Positions 1 through 9,278 of a stretch of DNA of 59,179 nt are shown one piece after another. The first letter of the stretch is position 1, and the number at the start of each line of letters is the position of its first letter. Position numbers and translations under genes: made by a program. The DNA comes from Terriglobia bacterium. Lineage in GTDB: Bacteria > Acidobacteriota > Terriglobia > Acidiferrales > UBA7541. Location of the stretch: the NCBI GenBank assembly GCA_020072765.1, contig JAIQGD010000021.1:1-59179 (forward strand), written 5' to 3'. Below the pieces are notes generated by a model, which was given only the letters and a program-made list of their open reading frames with translations, ran no database searches and was not told the DNA's origin.

Positions 1-327
1 AAGATCATGCGGATGCATTCGGTCACGAGCACCATTGAGAATGGCTTTGTTGTCCTTCCTGACAAAGCTCCTTGGCTTGGCGAGTATCTACACGAACTTG
101 CTAGCTTCCCTAAGGGAAAATATGACGATCAGGCCGATTCAACTTCCCAAGCCTTAGACTGGTTCAAGCAGAAATCCAAGAATTGTGGTGGAGTGCATGA
201 GGCTTTAAGAATCCTAGAAGCAGAGTCGAAGTCGGGAAAACCGTCGCAACTTGGTCCGGGTTTTGGATTTAATCGGCGCGACGCGCTGTTAGAGTGGGAT
301 CGAAGGACACGGTTTGGGCGTTTCTGA
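1..327 (+). CDS. Phage terminase large subunit, C-terminal fragment (cut by window start)
   Basis: The reading frame is open from the first base and ends at a TGA at 325-327, so only the last 108 residues are present. The segment LASFPKGKYDDQADSTSQAL matches the C-terminal nuclease region of large terminase subunits, where a KGKxDDQxDS-type motif carries acidic metal-binding residues. In an intact protein this domain cuts concatemeric phage DNA during packaging into the prohead. No other phage gene follows on the right, so this is probably the edge of a prophage or a prophage remnant. Family recognition is by motif only. The ATG at 7 is an internal methionine, not a start. Confidence 0.7.
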   Translation, partial: KIMRMHSVTSTIENGFVVLPDKAPWLGEYLHELASFPKGKYDDQADSTSQALDWFKQKSKNCGGVHEALRILEAESKSGKPSQLGPGFGFNRRDALLEWDRRTRFGRF

Positions 328-1192
328 TCAGCGCTCTGACCTGTCTATTTCGACTGTTCATCGCCGTTCGGACCGCGCGTTTTGTCAGCTTTCATCTCCA
401 CACCTCTCTAGATCAATCGCGCGTCTCCGTTTGACGGACGCTCCTTCATCGCGGCAGTAATGCGTAGGGAACAGCGGCAGGAGTCAGTTGGGTCTTTCGA
501 CTCGATCTATATCTTCAGGCCTCGTCTTCGTCTGACGACGATTCGATTTACTTCGCGGGCTTCTGTGCGAACTTCCAAGCGACCCCCCACGCATCATCAA
601 GCTCAAAGGTGCGAATCTCGTTGACGAAGCTGCCTTCCACGGCGCGGCCGAGGAGAGCGCGTATAGGGTGGGTGACCATCAGAGTCCGCGCGGACGGCTC
701 AAGCGATTCGATGCGCTCCAAAGTGCGGGCAGACGTCGCCGCGTAGACTGGACGTCCCCCTGGTCACAGGCGGCAATGTTGCCGACCGACAAAAGTCCCT
801 AATAGCTTCCTCGGGATTCCCTGATGCCACGCCTGTTAATACCCTGTTTCGATTTCTGACCAATCCCACTTTTTTCGCTCCGAAGGCCTCTCTAAATGGG
901 CGTATCGCCTAGGTTCCCGTCGACGAGCGCCCAATTGTCCCTGTATTCTTCCCTGTTAGCAGGGAATTCGGCAGAGAAGAGTTCGCAGGAGACTGTATCC
1001 TCCGCCATCTTTTGCGGAAGCGACGGATGGCGCGCCATCCACGCGCCTCGCCTCCGCGGCAGGCTTTCGCGTGCCCAAGAAAGTGTTCGGCGCAAGACCA
1101 TTCCTCCATTGCAACGCCGCACGTTGTAAGGCCAAACACCACGGTATCGTTTCGCCAATTCCCATGGCTGTGTTAGAGTCAGGCGCAATCCC
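328..1192. other. Intergenic stretch without a clear gene
   Basis: About 860 bases between the terminase fragment and the ABC transporter. Open frames on both strands at 892-1190 look like GC-rich chance frames or antisense extensions of the ABC ATPase gene. A short open stretch on the minus strand (548-763, listed separately) has protein-like composition but no start. No tRNA, att site or convincing promoter was identified. The loss of recognisable genes next to a terminase fragment fits decayed prophage DNA, which is an inference. Confidence 0.5.
548..763 (-). pseudogene. Possible decayed gene fragment, unknown family
   Basis: On the minus strand the frame from 763 down to a TAA at 548-550 is open for 71 codons and has a balanced, protein-like composition. 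The C-terminal part reads GSFVNEIRTFELDDAWGVAW followed by KFAQKPAK and stop. An in-frame TGA lies immediately upstream (764-766) and there is no start codon before a mid-frame ATG, so it is not an intact gene. It could be the 3' end of a truncated accessory or phage gene, or a chance frame. I do not recognise the family. Confidence 0.2.
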
Positions 1193-2020
1193 ATGGACGC
1201 TCCCGCCATCTCCACCGACAACCTGACGCGCCGCTTCGGCGAACTGGTCGCCGTGGACGCCGTGAATCTTCGCGTGACGCCGGGCCAGTTTTTCGGCTTT
1301 CTCGGCCCCAATGGCGCGGGCAAATCCACAACGATCAAGATGCTCACCGGCTTGCTGGCACCGTCGGCCGGCCGCGTCGAAATCCTCGGGCTGGATCTGG
1401 CGAGCCATCCTGTCGAGGTGAAGCGCCAGATCGGCGTGGTGCCCGAGGGCATGGCGCTTTTCGGCCGGCTCACCGGCTCCGAGTATTTGAATTTCGCCGC
1501 GCGGATGTACGGCCTGGACCGCGAGACAGCGGCGCGGCGCGCCGCGGAACTGCTCGACTTCATGCAGCTGGCCGACCAGCCGAAGGCTCTGGTCACCGAC
1601 TATTCGCACGGGATGCAGAAGAAGCTCGCGCTGGCCGCCGCCGTGATTCACGGCCCGAAGATTCTCTTTCTCGACGAGCCGTTCGAAGGCGTGGACGCCA
1701 TCGCCTCCGGCACGCTCAAGGCGATGCTGCAGCGCATGATCGCGCGCGGCGCGACGATCTTCCTCACCTCGCACGTCCTCGAGATCGTCGAGCGGCTGTG
1801 CAGTCACGTCGGCATCATTCATCATGGACGGCTCGTCGCGCAGGGCTCGATCGAGGAGCTGCGCTCGGGCGTCGAGGCACAAGCGGCATCCGCGGCCGCC
1901 GGGGGCTCGCCCGATGCGCCCGCCGTGCGCGCCGGAGAAAAGCTGACACTCGAAGAGATTTTCCTCCGCACCGTCGGAGGCGCGCGCGCGGCGGACCAGG
2001 AGCTGTCGTGGCTGGGCTGA
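1193..2020 (+). CDS. ABC transporter ATP-binding protein
   Basis: A 275-residue ATPase subunit of an ABC-2 type exporter; it binds and hydrolyses ATP at the cytoplasmic face to power the membrane partner encoded next. Visible motifs are Walker A GPNGAGKST (residues 38-46), an ABC signature-like YSHGMQKK (137-144) and Walker B KILFLDEP (156-163), followed by a D-loop region and the switch histidine in LTSH. The last ~60 residues form an Ala/Gly-rich extension typical of multidrug or antibiotic ABC ATPases of the BcrA/CcmA type. The stop overlaps the start of the permease gene, so the two are translationally coupled. The substrate cannot be read from the sequence. Confidence 0.93.
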   Translation: MDAPAISTDNLTRRFGELVAVDAVNLRVTPGQFFGFLGPNGAGKSTTIKMLTGLLAPSAGRVEILGLDLASHPVEVKRQIGVVPEGMALFGRLTGSEYLNFAARMYGLDRETAARRAAELLDFMQLADQPKALVTDYSHGMQKKLALAAAVIHGPKILFLDEPFEGVDAIASGTLKAMLQRMIARGATIFLTSHVLEIVERLCSHVGIIHHGRLVAQGSIEELRSGVEAQAASAAAGGSPDAPAVRAGEKLTLEEIFLRTVGGARAADQELSWLG

Positions 2021-3690
2021 ATTCCGCGCTGGGATCGGCGCAACAGAAGGGGCAGCTCGCGGCCATCGCGTGGCTGCGCTGGCGGATTTTCGTCAACTCG
2101 CTGCGCACGGTGCGCGGCCGGCTGGAAGTGGTCTCCTGGATCCTGATGGTGCTGGGCTTCGCTCTGTTCGGACTGGGCGGGGCCTTCGGTCTGGGCGCGG
2201 CGGCGTGGTTTTTTGTTTCCCGAGGCACGGTCGAGTGGCTCACCGCTCTGCTGTGGGGTGTATTTTTGTACTGGCAGCTTTTCCCGGTGATGGCCACGGC
2301 GTTCAGCGAAACTTTCGACGCCTCGAATTTCCTCCGTTTCCCGCTCGCGTACCGGCCGTATTTCCTCATCCGCGTGATCTACGGCGCGCTCGACCCGTCC
2401 ACGATGATTGGGACGCTCTGGCTCATCGGGATCGCCGTGGGAACCGGAATCGCCGCGCCGCGACTGCTGCCGTGGGCCGCGCTGGTGCTCGCCGTGTTTG
2501 CGGCGTTCAACATCCTGCTGAATCGCCTGATCTTTGCCTGGATCGAGCGCTGGCTGGCGCAGCGGAAGACGCGCGAGATCTTCGGCATCGTTTTCTTCCT
2601 CTTCATCATCGGCTTCCAACTCACCGGGCCCACGATAAACTACTTCCGTCACCACGGTAAGAGTTCACGGCCCGAGCTGGCGGGCGTGGCGGCCCAATTG
2701 CTTCCGGCCGAGCGGCTTTTGCCGCCGGGACTTGCTTCCTCGGCGCTGGCCCGCGCGTCGCAGGGCGAACACCTGGCCGCGCTCGGAGCCTTCGTGCTTC
2801 TGTGCGCCTACGCGGGATTGTCCCTCCGGCTGCTCGGCGTGCGGATGCGCGCGCAGTACCGGGGAGAGAACCTCAGCGAGACGGCCGGGCGCACTGCTTC
2901 GCCCGGGGAGAAACAGGTTGTCCGCTCGGGCTGGCGCATCCCCGGAGTCTCCGCGCCGGTTGCGGCCATCATCGAGAAGGAATTCCGCTACCTCTCCCGC
3001 AGCGGCCCGCTGCTGTTCCTGCTAGTGATGCCCTTGGTCATACTGCTCATTTTCCGGATGGGGCCGGCGAACGCTGCGGGGCGAGGAAGCCATTTCCCGA
3101 CGCACGGAATCGATTTCATGTTTCCCGTGGGCGCCGCTTATGTGCTGCTGATGCTGAGCGGCGTCATGTACAACAATCTGGGAGTGGACGCCGGAGGCGT
3201 GCAGTTCTTCTTCATGTCGCCGCTGCGCTTCCGCGCGGTGATGCTGGCCAAAAACCTCGCGCAGGCCGCCGTGTTGACGATGGAAATGGGCTTCGTGTGG
3301 ATCGGCGCGGCGCTGATGTTCCACCCGCCGGCGATCGGCGTGACGCTGGCGACCCTAGCCGGAGTCACATTTGCGACGATCGTGAACTTCAGCGCGGGGA
3401 ATCTGCTTTCGCTGTACGCGCCGAAGAAAATTGATTTCGCCGTCTTCGGCCGGCAGCGTGCGTCCGGCATCACGGCGATCGCCAGTCTCGGCGTTCAGAT
3501 TGTGACGATCGGTCTGACGGCGCTGGCACTCGTCATGGCCACGCACTATGGCCGCCTGTGGCTCGCGACGCTGCTTCTTCTGGCGCTGGCCGCGGCGGCG
3601 GCCGCCGGCTACGCCGCCGTCCTCCACCGCATCGACCAGATCGCGCTCGACCGGCGCGAAGCCCTGTTCAGCGAGCTGTGCCGCGCGTAG
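2008..3690 (+). CDS. ABC transporter permease, large integral membrane subunit
   Basis: A protein of about 560 residues with many hydrophobic segments, including a pair near the N-terminus (LGFALFGLGGAFGLGAAAWF), several in the middle (AALVLAVFAAFNILL, IFGIVFFLFIIGF) and a cluster at the C-terminus. It is the likely membrane partner of the ATPase just upstream. I chose the GTG at 2008, which overlaps the ATPase stop by 13 bases and has an AGGAG six bases upstream; an ATG at 1798 lies deep inside the ATPase gene in another frame and is unlikely. The family looks like the large two-lobed ABC-2 type permeases of poorly known substrate. No catalytic motif is expected. Confidence 0.85.
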   Translation: MAGLNSALGSAQQKGQLAAIAWLRWRIFVNSLRTVRGRLEVVSWILMVLGFALFGLGGAFGLGAAAWFFVSRGTVEWLTALLWGVFLYWQLFPVMATAFSETFDASNFLRFPLAYRPYFLIRVIYGALDPSTMIGTLWLIGIAVGTGIAAPRLLPWAALVLAVFAAFNILLNRLIFAWIERWLAQRKTREIFGIVFFLFIIGFQLTGPTINYFRHHGKSSRPELAGVAAQLLPAERLLPPGLASSALARASQGEHLAALGAFVLLCAYAGLSLRLLGVRMRAQYRGENLSETAGRTASPGEKQVVRSGWRIPGVSAPVAAIIEKEFRYLSRSGPLLFLLVMPLVILLIFRMGPANAAGRGSHFPTHGIDFMFPVGAAYVLLMLSGVMYNNLGVDAGGVQFFFMSPLRFRAVMLAKNLAQAAVLTMEMGFVWIGAALMFHPPAIGVTLATLAGVTFATIVNFSAGNLLSLYAPKKIDFAVFGRQRASGITAIASLGVQIVTIGLTALALVMATHYGRLWLATLLLLALAAAAAAGYAAVLHRIDQIALDRREALFSELCRA

Positions 3691-3693
3691 GCC

Positions 3694-4674
3694 TCACGAC
3701 ACGGCGCTTTTCAGGAACGCATCGCAGCGCGCGTTGGCTGGGGCGCCCAGGGGCATGGGCAACAAATTGAACGCGTGCGGCGCGCCGGGATAAATCGCCA
3801 GTTCCGCTTCGTTGCCGGCCGCAATCCACCGCGCGTGCATGAAGAGCGTGTCGTCGAGCAGCGGATCGAGCGTGCCGATGGTGAACAGCGCGAGCGGCAA
3901 ACCCTTGAGGTCGGCATAGAGCGGCGACACGTCGGGATCGCGCCGCGTTTTGGGGTCGGGCGCGTAGGCGTCGGAGAATTTTTCGATGCTCGTCCGGCCC
4001 ACCAGCAATCCCTTGGGCGGAGTCCGCATCTGGCTGGGCGTCATGGACGTGTCGTAGTTGCCGTAGGAAAGAATGGCGCGCCGGAAGCCGGTGAAGCCGT
4101 GGCGGTCGCGCATGCGGACGAGCGTGGCGGCGGCCAGCGTGGCTCCGGCCGATTCGCCGCCGATGGTCAGGACGTCGGTGCCGAACTCGGCCTTGGCGTT
4201 TTTCGCCAGCCAGGCCGCGGCCGCCTCGCAATCGTCCCAAGCGGCGGGATAAGGGTTCTCCGGAGCGAGCCGGTATTCGACGCTCACGCAGGCCATGCCC
4301 GTATTCTGCACGATGCGTTCGAGCATGGGGTCCTGCTGATCGGCGGCGCCGAACACCAGGCCGCCGCCGTGCATCTGGAGGTAGACGCCGCGCGCATGTT
4401 CCGGGGCGATGACGCGCAACGCGACTTTGTGTCCGCCCTGACCGTCAATCAGAATGGTGCGCGCCTTATCGGACCTCACGATCGGCGGAAACGCCCCGCC
4501 ACCCTTCGCACGGGCATCCCGAAACACCTGCACGCCAACGTCCCACCAGTTCGGCGCGTTGTCCAGCAACTTGGCGAGCGCTTCGTTGGCGGCGCGCGTC
4601 TCGGCGGAGATGGCTGCGGGCCGGAACAGGGCCGGATCGAGGGGATTGCTCTTTGCTGCGATGGGCTGGCTCAT
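3694..4674 (-). CDS. Alpha/beta hydrolase, hormone-sensitive-lipase-type esterase
   Basis: A 326-residue carboxylesterase of the HSL (bacterial family IV) group, likely cytoplasmic, hydrolysing short-chain acyl esters. The oxyanion-hole motif HGGG is at residues 102-105, the nucleophile elbow GESAG at 173-177 (Ser175), and the acid and base follow in GTLDPLLDD and GAPHAF. I chose the ATG at 4674 because the protein from [10 protein letters not shown] has normal family length; the frame stays open another 318 bases upstream but with low-complexity composition. It converges on the ABC permease, whose stop is 3 bases away. No signal peptide is seen. The substrate is unknown. Confidence 0.9.
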   Translation of the reverse strand: MSQPIAAKSNPLDPALFRPAAISAETRAANEALAKLLDNAPNWWDVGVQVFRDARAKGGGAFPPIVRSDKARTILIDGQGGHKVALRVIAPEHARGVYLQMHGGGLVFGAADQQDPMLERIVQNTGMACVSVEYRLAPENPYPAAWDDCEAAAAWLAKNAKAEFGTDVLTIGGESAGATLAAATLVRMRDRHGFTGFRRAILSYGNYDTSMTPSQMRTPPKGLLVGRTSIEKFSDAYAPDPKTRRDPDVSPLYADLKGLPLALFTIGTLDPLLDDTLFMHARWIAAGNEAELAIYPGAPHAFNLLPMPLGAPANARCDAFLKSAVS

Positions 4675-4998
4675 GGTGACGCGCCTCCAAAGGCCGCCGC
4701 GCGGGATCTGGTCCGCGGGAATCGCGGCCGATCCGGGGGCGGAAGAAGTTTCATCCGCACGCTGGGTCGCGCGAGTATACCACCGCTGACGCAGAACTCG
4801 CTGAAACAGAAGCCAAGAAACGGGCTGTCGCAGGGGGCGTAAACGACGTGCGGTTCGACGCCGCATCGTAGGCTGAGGCATCGCACCCTTGCAAACCCGG
4901 GCCGGCATGGAGCGCCGACCCGCCGCTACAAAACCTGGCAGCGCCCACCGGCGCCACAAAATCCGGCAGGGGCCAAAGCTCTCGTTGGCCACGCCATG
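4675..4998. other. Intergenic region carrying a dispersed repeat
   Basis: About 320 bases between the esterase start and the YdeI-like gene stop. No gene is supported. It contains two imperfect copies of a short ACAAAAyCyGGCAG-like unit (4928-4968) and a 21-base stretch at 4913-4933 whose reverse complement matches 12177-12197 at 20 of 21 positions. The region probably also holds the esterase promoter on the minus strand, but no convincing -35/-10 pair was seen. Confidence 0.5.
4913..4933 (-). repeat. Short dispersed repeat, copy 1
   Basis: The reverse complement reads TTTTGTAGCGGCGGG then TCGGCG. The same 21-mer with one difference (C for T) occurs on the plus strand at 12177-12197, where it opens a palindromic element. 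Both copies are in intergenic DNA next to other GC-rich inverted repeats. This pattern resembles the short interspersed palindromic repeats common in large soil-bacterial genomes; the family name is not known to me. Confidence 0.5.
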
Positions 4999-5481
4999 CT
5001 ATTTCTTCTTTGGTGGATGTGCGCGGGCGAGAAAACGGCGCACGCACAGCGCGATGCGCTTTTCCCGCGTGCCGGCACGTTTCGCTGCGTTCACCCATTG
5101 CACGATCTCGCGCCGCAACGCGGGGGTCAGTCGGTGAAACACGCCGAGGGCCCGCGGCGTCCCGGCCAATGCCGCGGCGAGATCCTCCGGCACGGCGGGA
5201 TCGCGCGGCTCCGTGTCCAGCAGAAGCATCACCTCGACGGTGTCCCCCGCGTCGACGCGCAGCTTGCGCCAAATCCGGCTGTGCACGTGCAGCCGATGTT
5301 GCCCGCGGCCCCGCGGCACAAGCGTGCTTTTGAGAGCAAGCCCTTCGACCCAGCCGTCAACCGGAATATGCGCGCCGCCACCCAGCGCAGCGGAAACCTG
5401 GCGCGGCACATCCACACAGCGGTTGATGCCGATTTTGTAGATGCGCGCCTGAAAGACCTGTGGCTGGTCAGTCGCTGTCAT
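4999..5481 (-). CDS. YdeI/OmpD-associated family protein (DUF1905-like N-terminus)
   Basis: A protein of about 160 residues. The N-terminal half (QARIYKIGINRCVDVPRQVS, then GWVEGLALKSTLVPRGRGQH and a strand-rich DAGDTVEVMLLLD) fits the DUF1905 small beta-barrel domain. The C-terminal half (VPEDLAAALAGTPRALGVFHR, with TPALRREIVQWVNAAKRAGTR) fits the YdeI/OmpD-associated helical domain. I chose the internal ATG at 5481, since the frame upstream is Arg-rich and atypical. The molecular function of this family is unresolved; a stress-related, cytoplasmic role has been suggested for relatives. It stands alone, downstream of nothing co-directional within 400 bases. Confidence 0.8.
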   Translation of the reverse strand: MTATDQPQVFQARIYKIGINRCVDVPRQVSAALGGGAHIPVDGWVEGLALKSTLVPRGRGQHRLHVHSRIWRKLRVDAGDTVEVMLLLDTEPRDPAVPEDLAAALAGTPRALGVFHRLTPALRREIVQWVNAAKRAGTREKRIALCVRRFLARAHPPKKK

Positions 5482-5877
5482 GGTCCGGCCCAGCGCCTGG
5501 CGCCGGCTGGGACTCCTCGCCGTAACGGATTTGCCGCCGCGCGCACGGGCGCAGGATACCATGTCGCCACTTCCCTCTGCAGCCGCGATGGCAGGCCTTC
5601 TCCGTCACCAGTGGACCGGCATCTAAACCACGCGCGCGGTCGTGTGGGCGGCGGAACGGTCGTAACGGTGCTGCCCGGGGTGATCTTGTAGACCTGGGCG
5701 GATGTGCCGGAGATGGGAAACTGCATGCCCGGTCGAGCAGCTTACGGGTGGAAGAGGAACCTATCGCACTACCACAGCTATGGCGAAGTCACGGAGGAAA
5801 GTGTCCGGACTCGCAATCAATTCAAATCCAATACTTCGTCACCGGGCTAGTCCCATCTGTCTCGGGAGCAGACTGGT
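5482..5877. other. Intergenic region, possible NHL-type fragment
   Basis: About 400 bases between the YdeI-like gene and the pilX-type gene. No intact gene is supported. A minus-strand frame around 5640-5726 reads ISGTSAQVYKITPGSTVTTV, which resembles the repeat unit of secreted beta-propeller proteins (xVFKITPSGTxTT), but it quickly runs into Arg-rich non-protein-like sequence, so it may be a decayed scrap or chance. No transcription terminator for the pilin operon was recognised here. Confidence 0.35.
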
Positions 5878-7956
5878 TTATGGACGGCTGACCTCTCGCC
5901 ACGATGTGCGCGTCACGGTGATTCCCAGGAAGGTAGCAGGAACGGCGCTCTGCCCTGGCTGGAGTACCGCCGTGGGAAACCACGGTGGCCCAAAGCTGCC
6001 CGAAAAGCGCCGGTCGTAGTAAGTGTTTCCAGTACCGATGCTGACGCCATGAGCTTGGTCTTCGCTCCGACCACCCACGATCGTCCACGTACCGATGCTG
6101 CCGCCCGGTGTTGCGAAACCGCTGGTACCACTGCCAATCGCGGCCAGGCTGGCATCCACGGTCAGGTTGCCTTTATTGGATCCGCTTGGATTCGGATACA
6201 GGTTGATATTCCCGGTTGTATAGACGCCCAGGACCCCCGCATCGGTCGAGGAATTCAGCGTGTCCGAGGGGATGGCCACGGGCGACTGGAGATAGGTCAG
6301 GTCGCCCGTAATGCTGACATTGTTGGACGCCGCGATGGTTATGCCGGTGTCGTTCTGCACCGTCCCGCTAAGTCCCGTAATTTGACCATTGACGTAAATC
6401 AGCGCGGGATTCACGGTCTTGCCGGAGGGATCTTGCTGGGTTACAGGGGCGTTGGTGAGCGGGTCGATTTGCTCCGGGACTCCCTGCATTGCCGTGCCGT
6501 TCACCACGGTGACGCCCGCCGTCGCGTCAATCACAATCGTGGTCGTGGTGCTGCCCTGCACGATTGTATAGGTTTGTGTGGGGTCGCTGGCGCCGCAAAC
6601 AGCGCTGCAACCGGTCGTGGCGCTCAGGGTGATCGTTGTTCCGGGAGATGAGCCGGTGCTCCCCTGCACGTAGAAGCCGGCGGAATAGCCGGAGCCGCCC
6701 GCAGACGCGTCGCTGCCATAACAGGGCTTGGCGGGCGTACAGGGGACGCCGCTGGGGCTCGTTCCCGTCGTGTGATAGGGAATATACACGCCGGTGGGCG
6801 CCGCTCCCGAGCTCGGATAGGGCGTGCCGCCAATGGTTTTCAATTCCTGGTTCATCTGTGTTTGGCTTGGCGGAGGATCAGGGGAGCACGGTGCAGAAGT
6901 GCAGGGCAGGGCGCCCTTGCCATCCAGGACGGCCTGAGCCTGGTTGTAGCTGTTCGATGGCGGGGTAACCGGAGTCTGGCCGACCTGGAGCCCGGCCTGA
7001 AAATTCGGCTGTTTGAATCCATTGGGGGCCGTGGGAGAGTCGGTGCACTTGTTGCTGTTCCACCAGCTCACGTTGGCCCCGGACTGTCCCACGATATCGG
7101 TGAAGGTATAACCGGGGTTGCTGGAATTGCCGAAATTCCACTGGCCATTGGTAAAGAACGGTCCGCTCATCGTTCCTGGCACCAGCGCACCCTGGCAGTC
7201 TGCGAACTTGTTAATGAAGGCCCCCCACTTGGCGAAACTGGGTGTCATGTTGGCGCTCGCACTGCCGGAGAGACTGGCGTAGACGATCGTGCCGGTTTGC
7301 GAGATTTGCTCTGCCTCGCTTCCCGAAGATTGTCCCTGGACGGTGACCTCGTAAGGATAGGAGAACGTCCAAATGTAGTCCTTGGTGTTAGCTTTGCCAT
7401 TCGGACAGGTCGCCAGCGTGATGGGCAAGCAACTGGCGGCGTCGTTGGGGTTGGGGGTCAACTCAAACTGGGGCGTTCCCAAAATCGGCTGACCATCGGG
7501 ATTGGCCGCAAGCATCTTGAATTGACCGTTCCATGAGCCCGTGTCGCCGATCCTGTAATAAGAGCCCTGAAAAGGCGCATACGCGGTGGGCAAACCTGGG
7601 GGGAACGTTCCCGGCGCACTGACCCAAAGTTGGGCTTGCGTCGGGATCGCCACCGCGCCTGTCGGAAGAGGAGGATTGCCGGCAATGTTGGCGCCGTTTT
7701 GTATGGCGTTCTTCATCGCTTCCACGGCGACGTTGACTCCCGAATCGGCCGCGTAGAAGGAGCCGCGGTAGTTGCGATAATAGCCGTTGATCATCGTATC
7801 GGAGGAGACCAACAGGACCATGGCCAGACTGGCGGCGCCGAGCAGGGCCAGCAGGATCAGCGTGGTGACCAGCGCCATCCCTCGCGTGCGTGATCTTTGC
7901 CTGCGGGCCGGGCCGGCCAACCGCCTGCCGGAGAAATTGTTCTGGCACGATTTCAT
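5878..7956 (-). CDS. PilX-type minor pilin / pilus assembly protein, large
   Basis: A 692-residue protein and the last gene of the minor-pilin operon. The N-terminus has a basic stretch, then GMALVTTLILLALLGAASLA, a hydrophobic helix typical of PilX N-terminal domains, followed by the conserved-looking YYRNYRGSFYAADSGVNVAVEA (Tyr-rich, AADSG) segment. The rest is Gly/Ser/Thr-rich and beta-like. It lacks the Glu at +5 found in true pilins, as is common for PilX proteins, and is much larger than proteobacterial PilX (about 200 residues). A good AGGTGAG ribosome site precedes the ATG. It probably primes or caps the type IV pilus in the cell envelope. Exact role is inferred from context. Confidence 0.82.
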   Translation of the reverse strand: MKSCQNNFSGRRLAGPARRQRSRTRGMALVTTLILLALLGAASLAMVLLVSSDTMINGYYRNYRGSFYAADSGVNVAVEAMKNAIQNGANIAGNPPLPTGAVAIPTQAQLWVSAPGTFPPGLPTAYAPFQGSYYRIGDTGSWNGQFKMLAANPDGQPILGTPQFELTPNPNDAASCLPITLATCPNGKANTKDYIWTFSYPYEVTVQGQSSGSEAEQISQTGTIVYASLSGSASANMTPSFAKWGAFINKFADCQGALVPGTMSGPFFTNGQWNFGNSSNPGYTFTDIVGQSGANVSWWNSNKCTDSPTAPNGFKQPNFQAGLQVGQTPVTPPSNSYNQAQAVLDGKGALPCTSAPCSPDPPPSQTQMNQELKTIGGTPYPSSGAAPTGVYIPYHTTGTSPSGVPCTPAKPCYGSDASAGGSGYSAGFYVQGSTGSSPGTTITLSATTGCSAVCGASDPTQTYTIVQGSTTTTIVIDATAGVTVVNGTAMQGVPEQIDPLTNAPVTQQDPSGKTVNPALIYVNGQITGLSGTVQNDTGITIAASNNVSITGDLTYLQSPVAIPSDTLNSSTDAGVLGVYTTGNINLYPNPSGSNKGNLTVDASLAAIGSGTSGFATPGGSIGTWTIVGGRSEDQAHGVSIGTGNTYYDRRFSGSFGPPWFPTAVLQPGQSAVPATFLGITVTRTSWREVSRP

Positions 7957-7980
7957 CGTCTCACCTCAAACCGCTCCATT

Positions 7981-9261
7981 TCAGTTTGTGGAGTCGGCGT
8001 TACTCAAATTGCGCAGGTCCACGACGATGGCCCCCTGCTGGACCAGATAAGGGCCGCCATCAAAGCCGTTTTTGAACTTGGCCAGGGTCATGTCGGCGTT
8101 GGGCGGCGTGCGCCCGATCATGGAGATGCGTATCGAGCGGACTAACGTGTAGTTGTACGGATCATAGGCGGCCGGAGGGGTGGCGGTGCAATCCACGTAA
8201 GTTCCACTCACTTGAATTCCACCGTTGCAATACAAGGTGGCGTCGTAGAAGTAGGACGCCAGGTCCGTTGATTTGGCGTTGTCCCACAGGGCCGCGCCAA
8301 CCTTGAATCCGATCACCTGGTCGGTCAGGACCTGCCCATTTGTTCCATTGCACACGGCCCCGGTGCAACGCATCAATTGCGGGTCGCTTGGGTTGGCGGG
8401 ATTGGCCTGAACGGCGTACGTGACGGCATTGGCACCGCTGCCGAGGTCAATGATGTAGGCGCCGTTGGTAAATCCGGACGCCAGGGCGTTCTTGAAATTC
8501 AGGGTACCGGCTGGGCTATAGACGATTCCCAGCGGGTCGCTGCTTGCTCCGGTGGGGTTGTGCTGGAGCTGGATCTTGGCGCCGGATACCTGCGCGTCCT
8601 GGGTGAGCGTGACGACGGCTATGCAGTAGTTGAAGGGGCCATTGTCGCACGGGGCTTGTTGCTGCCCGTTGTTTGGAATCTGAACGACCAGAAGTTCGTC
8701 CCCGCTCTTAAAACAGGACACGTCATTCGTAAGGGTTGCGACATTATCCGGGTTGTTCGGGTCGTCGCCCCACATGATGGAGCTGGTGCTCAAGCTCTCC
8801 TGAGCATTGCCCGGGTCGTCGATGACCAACACGGGGGCGTAGGTTCCTCCGGCCAAGGTGCACGGTTTTAAATTGATGACCGTCAAGGAATCGAAGCAGG
8901 CGCTCTGGGTCGGGTAGGACCAGTTTGCCGTGTTGGGAGCACACGCCGGGGCAACACCTGGAACATTGTTGTTGATGATTACGCCCAGGGAAAAAGATTG
9001 GCCGGAAGTCACGTCGCCCGCTAGCAAGTTCTGACCGGCACCGGACAAGTCCAGTTCCAACTGCGACATCGCGTTGCGCAAGCCAATGTTCACTCCGGAA
9101 AGGGTCTGCTGGCGGGTGACCATCTGCACATGGCTATTGAACAAGGAAAATGCGGCGCCGGCCACGATCAGAAACATCGCCATCGCCACGAGGAGCTCCA
9201 CCAGCGAAAAACCCCGCGTTGCGCGGCGAGGCCCACGCAGCGGCGGTGCGCTAGCGGGCAT
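7981..9261 (-). CDS. PilW-type minor pilin with type IV prepilin leader
   Basis: About 426 residues. The leader RRATRGFSLVELLVAMAMF shows a prepilin peptidase site (Gly then Phe at +1, Glu at +5) and the hydrophobic helix that anchors pilins before assembly. The downstream QTLSGVNIGLRNAMSQLELD motif is typical of PilW-like minor pilins, where the helix continues and then enters a beta-rich head with several Cys. I preferred the ATG at 9261 (AAGGA four bases upstream) over the GTG at 9282 that overlaps the pilV-type stop but has no ribosome site. Works with its operon partners in pilus initiation. Confidence 0.85.
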   Translation of the reverse strand: MPASAPPLRGPRRATRGFSLVELLVAMAMFLIVAGAAFSLFNSHVQMVTRQQTLSGVNIGLRNAMSQLELDLSGAGQNLLAGDVTSGQSFSLGVIINNNVPGVAPACAPNTANWSYPTQSACFDSLTVINLKPCTLAGGTYAPVLVIDDPGNAQESLSTSSIMWGDDPNNPDNVATLTNDVSCFKSGDELLVVQIPNNGQQQAPCDNGPFNYCIAVVTLTQDAQVSGAKIQLQHNPTGASSDPLGIVYSPAGTLNFKNALASGFTNGAYIIDLGSGANAVTYAVQANPANPSDPQLMRCTGAVCNGTNGQVLTDQVIGFKVGAALWDNAKSTDLASYFYDATLYCNGGIQVSGTYVDCTATPPAAYDPYNYTLVRSIRISMIGRTPPNADMTLAKFKNGFDGGPYLVQQGAIVVDLRNLSNADSTN

Positions 9262-9278
9262 GGTTCCTTGGACGTTTC

